From Candidatus Woesearchaeota archaeon (lineage in GTDB: Archaea > Nanobdellota > Nanobdellia > Woesearchaeales > UBA11576), in contig JAUVBP010000049.1 of the NCBI GenBank assembly GCA_030591125.1, positions 1-7,999 of the forward strand: 7,999 bases of DNA, given 5' to 3'. The translations under genes were made by a program, and so were the position numbers. Below the pieces are notes generated by a model, which ran no database searches, had not been told where the DNA came from, and worked only from the letters and a program-made list of their open reading frames with translations. Shown here piece after piece: positions 1 to 6,186 of this stretch; position 1 is the stretch's first letter, and each line of letters opens with the position of its first letter.

Positions 1-2
1 GC

Positions 3-764
3 GACTCCAAGATGACCATCAAGGAAGCTTACGATACTGCTGTGGATAGAGGGATCAAGAACATCTGCATAACCAACCACCACGAACCCTGCGAGTTCAA
101 GAACGGAGACTTCAAACAGTCACTGACAGATGAGAAGATTGCAAGATACCGGGAAGAGGTAGATGCACTCAGCAAAGAAGGTAAGGTAAATATCATGTTC
201 GGTGTCGAGATAGGTTACACTGAGGAAGATGAAGATACGATAAGGGAATTCCTCGATAAGCACGACTTCGACTTTGTTCTCGGATCAGTGCATTATGTTA
301 AAGGTGTGAATATCGCAAGCAGGAAGTCCCGCGATAAGCTCAAGAACATGGATCCTGTTGAACTCTGTGAAGATTATATAAGATTGCTGAATAAAGCGAT
401 ACGCTCAAAGCTGTTCGATGTCATGTCACACATTGACGTATACAAGAAGATGATGACACCACCACCCTTATCCGCACTGAGAGATAGCTGGGAAGAGGTC
501 GCAGAACTTCTCGTGGAGAACAAAATCGGATTTGAGATAAATACCAGCCACTCCCAATATGTCCCCGGAGGGATGTATCCTGACATTGAGATAATAAAGA
601 TACTGATAGAGAAAGGGGTCGACATAATAACAATAGGCAGTGACTCTCACCACCATAAAGACCTGGGCAGAGGTATCGAAGATGCTGAAGAGATGCTCAA
701 GAGCATGGGAGTCAAGAACGTATACCTCTTCGAGAAGAGGAAGCCCAAGCCCATACCCCTCTAA
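3..764 (+). CDS. PHP-domain phosphoesterase, histidinol-phosphatase-like (5' end outside window)
   Basis: This is a metal-dependent phosphoesterase of the PHP superfamily, closest in pattern to the HisJ/HisK-type histidinol phosphatases, which release phosphate from histidinol phosphate in histidine synthesis. Counting from the Met at 12, metal-ligand motifs appear in family order: TNHHE (21-25), GVEIGY (64-69), GSVHYV (91-96), SHID (139-142), FEINTS (174-179) and GSDSHH (209-214). The first PHP motif (DxHxH) is missing. The reading frame is open leftwards through D-S-K before that Met, and family members have this Asp-Ser-Lys-Met-Thr stretch just after the first motif, so the true start almost certainly lies a few codons upstream of the window. 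The Met at 12 is therefore internal. No histidine-biosynthesis neighbour is visible, so the substrate is uncertain; other PHP phosphatases remain possible. It ends 43 bases before the RNase J gene, which has its own TATA box. Confidence 0.88.
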   Translation, partial: DSKMTIKEAYDTAVDRGIKNICITNHHEPCEFKNGDFKQSLTDEKIARYREEVDALSKEGKVNIMFGVEIGYTEEDEDTIREFLDKHDFDFVLGSVHYVKGVNIASRKSRDKLKNMDPVELCEDYIRLLNKAIRSKLFDVMSHIDVYKKMMTPPPLSALRDSWEEVAELLVENKIGFEINTSHSQYVPGGMYPDIEIIKILIEKGVDIITIGSDSHHHKDLGRGIEDAEEMLKSMGVKNVYLFEKRKPKPIPL

Positions 765-769
765 TAACA

Positions 770-777
770 TTTAAATA
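770..777 (+). promoter_or_regulatory. TATA box for the RNase J gene
   Basis: TTTAAATA lies in the 43-base gap between the PHP gene stop and the RNase J ATG at 808. An archaeal TATA box is centred about 26-27 bases before the transcript start, which places the start near 800 and gives a leader of only a few bases. GTGAT at 800-804, three bases before the ATG, matches the distal part of the GGAGGTGAT Shine-Dalgarno sequence, so the mRNA is either leaderless or carries a very short leader. The 12 bases starting here (TTTAAATACTCT) recur exactly in the promoter of the large minus-strand gene. Confidence 0.6.
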
Positions 778-807
778 CTCTTTCTTAATAGTTGATGATG
801 TGATAAA

Positions 808-2145
808 ATGACAATAGAAATATGCACAGTAGGCGGCTACAATGAAGTAGGAAAGAACATGACCGCGATAAGAGTAGATGATGAAGTCATCCTCATAGAT
901 ATGGGACTCCATCTTGACCCGTACATACAGTACACAGACAGCGATGAAGTGTGTGACATGAGCGCTTCAGCACTCACCTCAATAGGTGCAGTGCCTGACA
1001 TCAAGCTGATCGATGATTGGCGCAAGAAAGTGAAGGCGATAATCCCCACACATGCGCACCTTGACCACGTCGGGGCAGTACCATACCTGGAGAAGAAATT
1101 CAATGCGCCGATACTATGCACACCATTCACATCCGAAGTCCTGAGTGCAATATGCACTGATGAGAAAATAAAGCTCAAGAACAAGGTAAAGGTCCTGAAT
1201 GTCAACTCCATCTACAAGATATCTGACAAGATAACGATAGAATTCGTGAACGCAACGCACTCCACACCACAGACTGTGCTTGTAGCGATCCATACACCTT
1301 ATGGCATAGTATTGTATGCCTCGGATTTCAAGTTCGATAACCACCCAGTCATAGGCAAGAAGACCGATATGGCACAGCTGAAGAAGCTAGGAAAGAAGAA
1401 CGTGTTATGTCTCCTGTGCGATGGGACAAGAGCAGGACAGGCCATGAAGACCCCCTCAGAACAGGTCGCAAGAGAGATGCTCAAGGATGTCATGCTCGCC
1501 ACAAGCTCTGAAGGGAAGGCAGTTGTCGTCACGACGTTCAGTTCGCACATCGCCCGCCTGAAATCAATCGTCGAATTCGGCAAGAAGCTCAACAGGAAGA
1601 TAATATTCCTCGGAAGGAGCCTGTCAAAATATGCCGCAGCAGCAGAAAATGCAGGCATAATCAAGTTTACAGATGATGTAGAGATGGTGAAGTACGGCAA
1701 ACACATACGCAGGAAGCTGAAGCAGATACAGAAAGACCCTTCCAAGTATCTCATCGTGTGTACTGGCCATCAGGGGGAACAGAAAGCAGTCCTCGGGAAG
1801 ATAGTCAATGGAGAATTCGAGTTCAGGTTCAATAAGGAAGACCAGATAATATTCTCGTGCACAGTGATACCCACACCATTGAACAGGGCAAATAGGGACC
1901 TCCTTGAACGGAACCTGCGGCAACATGGAGTCAGGATATTCAAAGACCTGCACGCGTCAGGGCATCCATCAAAAGAAGACTGCAGAGAGATAATAAACCT
2001 TGTCAAGCCGAAACACATCATACCTTGCCATGTAGGCCTGGCTATGGCAACTGGCCTGACGGATCTGGCACTGGAAATGGGATATACGATGGGCGAACAG
2101 GTCCATCTGATGCAGAACGGTCAGCGGTTCCGGGTCCTTGATTAG
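808..2145 (+). CDS. rnj: Ribonuclease J (archaeal, metallo-beta-lactamase/beta-CASP)
   Basis: A complete RNase J of 445 residues, the usual length for archaeal members, which lack the long C-terminal extension of bacterial enzymes. It degrades RNA in the 5' to 3' direction in the cytoplasm and takes part in mRNA turnover and processing. The metallo-beta-lactamase part carries the zinc motif HAHLDH at residues 82-87, a His in NATHS (H151) and an Asp in YASDFK (D173). The inserted beta-CASP part shows TTFSSH (242-247), the Arg/Ser stretch GRSLSKY (269-275) and CTGHQGE (318-324). The C-terminal zinc motifs ASGHPS (383-388) and IPCHVG (405-410) are present, so every catalytic element is there. 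It starts at an ATG with a TATA box upstream. The last 104 bases overlap, in convergent orientation, the 3' end of the large minus-strand gene. Either neighbour's transcript running through would produce antisense RNA. Confidence 0.95.
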   Translation: MTIEICTVGGYNEVGKNMTAIRVDDEVILIDMGLHLDPYIQYTDSDEVCDMSASALTSIGAVPDIKLIDDWRKKVKAIIPTHAHLDHVGAVPYLEKKFNAPILCTPFTSEVLSAICTDEKIKLKNKVKVLNVNSIYKISDKITIEFVNATHSTPQTVLVAIHTPYGIVLYASDFKFDNHPVIGKKTDMAQLKKLGKKNVLCLLCDGTRAGQAMKTPSEQVAREMLKDVMLATSSEGKAVVVTTFSSHIARLKSIVEFGKKLNRKIIFLGRSLSKYAAAAENAGIIKFTDDVEMVKYGKHIRRKLKQIQKDPSKYLIVCTGHQGEQKAVLGKIVNGEFEFRFNKEDQIIFSCTVIPTPLNRANRDLLERNLRQHGVRIFKDLHASGHPSKEDCREIINLVKPKHIIPCHVGLAMATGLTDLALEMGYTMGEQVHLMQNGQRFRVLD

Positions 2146-4432
2146 GATCCTCTTTCCGGGACAGCTTAGACGGCAAGGAAGATATCCCGCCCATCACCCT
2201 TCCCCAGACAGACTTCTTTGAGATCTCCTCGTATGATTCCTGGGCCAGTTCTTTGACCTTGGCGTCGTCAATATCACCTACAAGATATTTCAGATACACT
2301 TCATCTTCAGGCCTATGCGTATCAAGATGTGCCAAGTGGCTTCGCATCTCATCATCCTTATGGGCCGCCTTCAGCCTGACCAATACCTTATAGATATCAC
2401 TCCTAAGATTATGTGCAAGCTCAGCGGAGACCTCAGTCGAATCAGGAGGGAAGGATTCCATAAGATCCGCGAACTTATCCATCAATGTCTCTTTAGCCTT
2501 GTTCACTATATGTATCAGACGTGATGCGGAATCAGTCAGGTTCTCATACTTATCTATATCAGACCCTTTTGCTTCCTCTAACTTCTTGACAGCATCTCTC
2601 CTCTTACCTTCAATATGGAATATCACTTCAGAGTATTTCTTCTCTATCTGTACCATCATGGCAATCTTCTGACGATTGTAGCTACCGACAATGAATCCTG
2701 CCCTGACGTTCGAGAACCTAAGATTTGGCGCGTAGTTATGGAGTGAATGGACAAGTGCCTCAATATCTGACTCAGCCTCGAGATATCTCAGCATGCCATC
2801 AAGCTCGCCATCAGCATGTGATTCGAAAGCACGGTCGGTCTCAGCAGAAACTTTGGAAAATGCACCAAGATCAAATGAACCTGTCGTGACCTGCCCGTCA
2901 GTATCCTCTGTCTTGCCGATCATCTCCCTGTTCGGGGTCGACATGAGGATCCTGTATGTATCAGGGTGGCTCTCTTCGAGAACCTCCTCTTTCACTGTGA
3001 TCCCTGTATCAAAGACTACCGCCCCGAAATCTAAATCATGCCTGCGCTTGGCCTCCTCTTTCTCTTGGCGGATATGATCCTTGAAAAAAGGTATCTCTTC
3101 ATCTGCGATGCCGAGTACGTCAGAACAGAATGATCCTGTGATATTAAGTTCGGGCTCTTTCCCCTGTGCCTTTGCCACAATGCCCGCAACCGACTGTTTC
3201 TCCAGAAGCAGTGCCTGCTCTGCGGCAGACCTCTGAAGCTCTCCATATGACTTATGGATCCCTGCATCCTCCTGGAACATACCTTCAAGACGCACTGACC
3301 CATCGGAGACTGAATCTTCACCTGTCTGCTGTTCACCTGGTCTCAATATCTTTGTGCCTGGAAAATATCGGTCACCATTCACTTTAGCAGGAGGCGGTAA
3401 TGGCGCGCCGGATTCCCTTATGACTGGTGCTGTGTATGTCGGCTCTTGCATGGGTCCATGCAGAGTTTCAGGCTCTCCGATAAGCTGGACGTGCTCGCCA
3501 GGAAGGAGTATGTCGGTCTCCTTATCGACGAACTCATGGAAGATATCAACCTCGAGATCAGTAAGTGAAAGCTCTATAGGCTCCTGCATGTAAAACAAAA
3601 GCACATCATCAATCTTCGACTTGATCTGCTGAAGGTCCTCACGCTCGCTGTAAAGCTTATTGGCCTCTATGAATCGCGACGCGAGACCCAGATACTCCTG
3701 CTCTTCACAGCTCAATGTCTTCTTCCGTTCTTCAGAGAGTGCAGAGAATACATCTTCAAAATCTGTGCGCCTGTTCTTCCAGAGACGGCGCGATGTTATC
3801 TTCTGCCCGAGCTCAAGTATGTCATCACCGACAATATCTGGAGTGTCAAGAGGAGTGACCTCGCCTTTGCTGTCTATATCACATGCTGTCTGTAACTCTG
3901 TATAGAGCATCGTCTTGAAACGGAACCGGTCTTTCAAAGAATGACGAGAATGCCAAGGAGCAGCCAGCGCATCTGCATAGACTTCGTTCTGCTCTTTTGA
4001 GGAGTCAAGCTCGCGGAAATCCTGGTACTTGATCGCGTTCTGTATCCCCTGGCTCAGGTCAATGCTGTCAGCCGTGCACTTGTTCTCAAAGAAAAGATGG
4101 GTAAGATCAGGTAAAGAATAATCTCTCAATGCAAGAGGCATATACTCATCCGAGTCAGGGATTCCCATCTCGTCCCATAGCCGCATCTTACGGACTATCC
4201 TGAGCCTTGTACCTGGCTCTTTGCCTTTCAGGATGCGCAGGATACCTTCCATATCAGGAGGCAACCAGGGTTCAACAGGAGGCTTCCAGGCAGTCTGCCC
4301 GGATCGGGTCTTATCTGTTGCTTCTGTATCAGGAGCAGGTGTCTCAGAAAGGGTCTCAGAAGGCATATAAATAGGTAAATCAGCTGCTAATTCCTGCACT
4401 AGGGACTCTAGCGGGTCAGATTCTTCTTCCAA
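2042..4432 (-). CDS. Large soluble protein of unknown family, 796 residues
   Basis: I do not recognise this protein. No signal peptide or membrane segment is visible, so it should be cytoplasmic. Residues 1-60 are acidic and Pro/Thr-rich, probably disordered. Residues 61-310 look mostly helical. Residues 311-385 form a Pro/Gly-rich linker, residues 395-470 are charged and helical (QEKEEAKRRHD at 456-466), and residues 545-740 are helical with coiled-coil character (for example KKLEEAKGSD at 616-625). The tail 763-796 is rich in Pro, Gly and Ser and is encoded antisense to the conserved end of RNase J. The start is a TTG. The frame is closed by a TAG seven codons upstream, no ATG or GTG lies between, and AGGAGG sits nine bases before the TTG. 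A TATA box further upstream gives a leader of about 17 bases. The length and modular build suggest a scaffold or structural role, but that is a guess; no catalytic motif is seen. Confidence 0.85.
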   Translation of the reverse strand: MEEESDPLESLVQELAADLPIYMPSETLSETPAPDTEATDKTRSGQTAWKPPVEPWLPPDMEGILRILKGKEPGTRLRIVRKMRLWDEMGIPDSDEYMPLALRDYSLPDLTHLFFENKCTADSIDLSQGIQNAIKYQDFRELDSSKEQNEVYADALAAPWHSRHSLKDRFRFKTMLYTELQTACDIDSKGEVTPLDTPDIVGDDILELGQKITSRRLWKNRRTDFEDVFSALSEERKKTLSCEEQEYLGLASRFIEANKLYSEREDLQQIKSKIDDVLLFYMQEPIELSLTDLEVDIFHEFVDKETDILLPGEHVQLIGEPETLHGPMQEPTYTAPVIRESGAPLPPPAKVNGDRYFPGTKILRPGEQQTGEDSVSDGSVRLEGMFQEDAGIHKSYGELQRSAAEQALLLEKQSVAGIVAKAQGKEPELNITGSFCSDVLGIADEEIPFFKDHIRQEKEEAKRRHDLDFGAVVFDTGITVKEEVLEESHPDTYRILMSTPNREMIGKTEDTDGQVTTGSFDLGAFSKVSAETDRAFESHADGELDGMLRYLEAESDIEALVHSLHNYAPNLRFSNVRAGFIVGSYNRQKIAMMVQIEKKYSEVIFHIEGKRRDAVKKLEEAKGSDIDKYENLTDSASRLIHIVNKAKETLMDKFADLMESFPPDSTEVSAELAHNLRSDIYKVLVRLKAAHKDDEMRSHLAHLDTHRPEDEVYLKYLVGDIDDAKVKELAQESYEEISKKSVWGRVMGGISSLPSKLSRKEDPNQGPGTADRSASDGPVRPSYIPFPVPDPSGQLP

Positions 4433-4441
4433 ATATATCGC

Positions 4442-4447
4442 CCTCCT
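4442..4447 (-). promoter_or_regulatory. Strong Shine-Dalgarno that fixes a TTG start
   Basis: On the minus strand, AGGAGG stands nine bases before the TTG at 4432-4430. A stop codon in the same frame at 4451-4453 leaves only seven codons in which a start could lie. None of these is ATG or GTG, so this site supports TTG as the start of the 796-residue protein. Confidence 0.7.
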
Positions 4448-4471
4448 GCTCTAAATAATATGTCGTGAGAG

Positions 4472-4479
4472 TATTTAAA
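4472..4479 (-). promoter_or_regulatory. TATA box for the 796-residue protein gene
   Basis: On the minus strand this reads TTTAAATA followed by CTCT, identical over 12 bases to the RNase J promoter. The expected transcript start is near 4449, just before the AGGAGG ribosome binding site, giving a leader of about 17 bases. The geometry of box, transcript start, ribosome site and TTG is internally consistent. Confidence 0.6.
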
Positions 4480-4537
4480 GCTTATTGTGGCTCAATTTCC
4501 TAGAATCCGCTCTTTTTCAGTAAAACACAGATTTGTG

Positions 4538-4610
4538 CATAAGCTCATCAGTTACTTCCGTTCTTCATCTCCTTTCGGATCAGCGGGTGTTCACTCAATC
4601 ACCGCCTATG
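4538..4610 (-). ncRNA. Candidate C/D box-like guide RNA
   Basis: Read on the minus strand, this stretch has, in order: CATAGGC (4610-4604), a degraded box C GTGATTG (4602-4596, 5 of 7 matches to RUGAUGA), an 11-12 base spacer, a box D' CTGA (4583-4580), a short loop with TCC-GAAA-GGA, a box C' GAGATGA (4571-4565, 6 of 7), a 13-base spacer, a box D CTGA (4551-4548), and GCTTATG (4544-4538). The first and last heptamers can pair over seven positions with one G-U. Spacer lengths match the roughly 12-base guides of archaeal C/D sRNAs, which direct 2'-O-methylation of rRNA or tRNA. Weak points are the poor box C and the three bases between box D and the closing stem. CTGA is a common 4-mer, so chance assembly is possible. 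No target was identified. Confidence 0.28.
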
Positions 4611-4613
4611 GTG

Positions 4614-4644
4614 CACTCTGAAGCCTGTTTCAGGCTCTGAAGTG
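4614..4644. other. 31-base hairpin with symmetric CTGA internal loop
   Basis: An inverted repeat reads CACT, CTGA, AGCCTG, TTT, CAGGCT, CTGA, AGTG. The inner six-base arms are perfectly complementary around a TTT loop, and the outer four-base arms are also complementary. The intervening CTGA on each side forms a symmetric internal loop in which U-G and G-U wobbles are possible. It lies between the divergent genes starting at 4432 and 4742. It could be a regulatory RNA fold, a protein-binding palindrome or part of a small RNA. It is not followed by a T run on the plus strand, so an intrinsic terminator is unlikely. Confidence 0.45.
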
Positions 4645-4668
4645 ATGTGTTGAGGGGTATGGAGGAGA

Positions 4669-4677
4669 TATATAAAA
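4669..4677. promoter_or_regulatory. TATATAAAA element, possible additional promoter
   Basis: A TATA-like element follows a purine-rich GGAGGAGA that could serve as a BRE. On the plus strand it would start transcription near 4699, giving the 4742 gene a leader of about 45 bases. Read on the minus strand (TTTTATATA), it would start a transcript near 4646, right at the hairpin and upstream of the candidate guide RNA. The direction cannot be decided from sequence. Confidence 0.35.
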
Positions 4678-4717
4678 CTATGTTTTTGTAACTGTTAAGT
4701 AGTTAAAAATAGAAAGA

Positions 4718-4725
4718 TTTAAATA
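4718..4725 (+). promoter_or_regulatory. TATA box for the 4742-6186 gene cluster
   Basis: TTTAAATA in an A/T-rich stretch. The expected transcript start is near 4746-4750, which falls on the second in-frame ATG (4748) rather than upstream of the first (4742). If this promoter is used, the mRNA would be leaderless and translation would begin at Met3. No Shine-Dalgarno precedes either ATG, which fits leaderless translation. Confidence 0.5.
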
Positions 4726-4741
4726 TAGAAAATGCGGAATA

Positions 4742-5194
4742 ATGTATATGGCAATCAATAAGAAAGGAGCAGTCATTTTAACTCTAGCTCTAGGCTGGAT
4801 TGTTGCAATCAATACTGTATTAAGCGGACCACATGAGATACATCCAAAAGAATTCTACGATCTCAATGGCGATGGTAATAAGGAAGCTATAATGGAGTGT
4901 GCCCATCCTACATCAAATGGAAGGGTCAAACCTTGTTATTACGATGGGAAAAATATCACCCGAGAAGAAGATGGCACACATATAGCGTCAGGCTTCCCAA
5001 TACACCTATATGGCTCACTAAGAACCCAGCCAGGATTTTCCCGAGAATTCGGACCTAGAATCTACCACGTAGGGCTTCTTGACGATAAACCAGGAATAGA
5101 TTTACGTGTTTCGGATCCCATAGATTTTCCAGTAACTATCGATCAATTCTTCTCAGGAATAGCTCCTGAACCAAGGAAGGCAGAAAATGAATGA
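4742..5194 (+). CDS. Membrane-anchored or secreted small protein with DxNxDG loop
   Basis: The family is not recognised. A short basic N-terminus (residues 5-8, INKK) is followed by a hydrophobic segment at about 9-28, so the protein is either exported or held in the membrane with its body outside. Residues 40-50 read DLNGDGNKEAI, a calcium-loop pattern seen in FG-GAP/VCBS-type and dockerin-like repeats, present here only once. Two cysteines (C53 and C65) could form a disulfide outside the cell. The rest is probably beta-rich, and the tail is charged. The start could be the ATG at 4742 or the ATG at 4748; the TATA box spacing favours the latter as a leaderless start. It overlaps the next gene by eight bases, which implies translational coupling and perhaps a shared process with the coiled-coil lamin-tail protein. 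The function is unknown. Confidence 0.75.
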   Translation: MYMAINKKGAVILTLALGWIVAINTVLSGPHEIHPKEFYDLNGDGNKEAIMECAHPTSNGRVKPCYYDGKNITREEDGTHIASGFPIHLYGSLRTQPGFSREFGPRIYHVGLLDDKPGIDLRVSDPIDFPVTIDQFFSGIAPEPRKAENE

Positions 5195-5927
5195 TCACGA
5201 TACACATCAGTGGAAGAAACTGAACGACATCCTAGTAACATCATTCACGAATGTCAAGCATGATGTACGTGATATCAATACGAAGATCGAGAACCTCAGC
5301 TCAAACTTTGCTAATTTCTCTACGGAGAGCATAAAGACTGCTTTCGAGCAGCAGATCTCGCTGATACAAGAACAGCAGAGCGCAATAACCCAGCTCAACA
5401 AGAGACTGTCTGAGCTGGAGCGCGCACCTGCTAAAGTGGTGGAGAAGGCACCTGCACATTCTCAAGTATTCAAGACAAAAGAATCTGCCCTTGCTGAAGT
5501 GAGACGGATGCTCAAGTCTGAGATGAAGTCCGGCAAGAAAGTCGAAAAAGCAGAATCAGTATACGACATACCTGAAGGGGAAGTAAGGATTACAAAGACG
5601 CAGTTCAAGGCAAAGAAGAAAGGCAAGATGGCTGCGCTGACTGATGAATGGATAGAAATCACAGGTTATGGCGTAGACATGTCAGGATTCAAGATCCATG
5701 ACAAGGGCAGGAAGCACACTTTCAAATTCCCAGAAGGGTTCATGATATATGGGCCATTGAAGCTATTCACAGGCAAAGGCCGCGATACAAATACAAAACT
5801 TTTCTGGAACAGGCCAAGACCAGTATGGAACGACAAAGGCGATGTCGCATCTCTTGTGAACAAACGAGGGAAGATAGTCAGTCAGGTCGTTTCAGAACCG
5901 ATATATTCTTTTAAGGTTGTGAGGTAA
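5187..5927 (+). CDS. Coiled-coil protein with C-terminal lamin-tail domain
   Basis: A 246-residue protein of two parts. Residues about 14-78 form a predicted coiled coil, with hydrophobic residues at heptad spacing: L16, F20, V23, V27, I30, I34, L37, F41, F44, then I60, I67, L70, L74 and L77. A linker rich in Ala, Pro and Lys follows (79-128). Residues about 130-236 match the lamin-tail domain (LTD), an Ig-like beta fold: DEWIEITGYG, MSGFKIHD, HTFKFPEG, LFTGKGRDTNTKLFW, RPVWNDKGDVASLVN. In nuclear lamins an LTD follows a coiled-coil rod. Prokaryotic LTDs are known mostly in secreted or surface proteins and in nuclease fusions. Here there is no signal peptide or membrane segment, so a cytoplasmic location is expected. 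The start ATG lies inside the preceding gene (8-base overlap), with GGAAGG as a modest ribosome site. A structural or tethering role is inferred, not shown. Confidence 0.85.
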   Translation: MNDHDTHQWKKLNDILVTSFTNVKHDVRDINTKIENLSSNFANFSTESIKTAFEQQISLIQEQQSAITQLNKRLSELERAPAKVVEKAPAHSQVFKTKESALAEVRRMLKSEMKSGKKVEKAESVYDIPEGEVRITKTQFKAKKKGKMAALTDEWIEITGYGVDMSGFKIHDKGRKHTFKFPEGFMIYGPLKLFTGKGRDTNTKLFWNRPRPVWNDKGDVASLVNKRGKIVSQVVSEPIYSFKVVR

Positions 5928-5931
5928 GGGA

Positions 5932-6186
5932 ATGAGAGAAAACACGATCGATTCTCTATCTGTGATGCTCCATTTTGCAGATATGGCCCAGGCTGCTGAA
6001 GAGATCAATAGGATCTCTGACAAATGCAGAGAGCTGGAACAGATCGATGGCAGGCCAGTGGATCAGATAAAAAAAGTAGACCTGTATGGGACACAGGACC
6101 ACATGATGGTTCGTATCAGGTACACCATAAAGAGAGGTAAAGAGCACGAAAAGAGATTCGAACTGGCAGATTTCTATTCACTGTGA
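5932..6186 (+). CDS. Small protein of unknown function, 84 residues
   Basis: Not recognised. Residues about 10-38 look like an amphipathic helix (AEEINRISDKCRELEQ at 22-37), followed by a probable beta hairpin (KKVDLYGTQ, HMMVRIRYTIK, KRFELADFY). It has one cysteine and no membrane segment. The gene begins four bases after the lamin-tail gene stop. Its ribosome site GAGGT (5921-5925) overlaps that stop codon, with six bases to the ATG, so the two are almost certainly co-translated. The good ribosome site and tight spacing make it a real gene despite its size. Its stop codon is directly followed by the displaced trm5 3' end on the opposite strand. It may be a partner of the coiled-coil protein. 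Confidence 0.7.
   Translation: MRENTIDSLSVMLHFADMAQAAEEINRISDKCRELEQIDGRPVDQIKKVDLYGTQDHMMVRIRYTIKRGKEHEKRFELADFYSL

Noticed and set aside
198..206. PHP gene read as complete from the Met at 12
   Set aside because: The first metal-binding motif is absent and the frame is open to the window edge, so the gene is truncated by the window rather than naturally short.
1299..1754. Minus-strand open frame of 151 codons
   Set aside because: It is antisense to the catalytic core of RNase J, with no ribosome site or promoter of its own that I can see.
4538..4583. Hammerhead ribozyme suggested by CTGATGAG and GAAA on the minus strand
   Set aside because: GAAA comes before CTGATGAG and caps a separate mini-hairpin; the stems needed around the core do not form.
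4608..4640. Ten-codon plus-strand micro-ORF starting at ATG 4608
   Set aside because: It has no ribosome site, and its body is the hairpin sequence, which better explains the base pattern.
4433..4741. tRNA or CRISPR repeats in the long intergenic region
   Set aside because: No T-arm sequence, cloverleaf or regularly spaced repeat is present; only an 8-base CTCTGAAG repeat is seen, and it is part of the hairpin.
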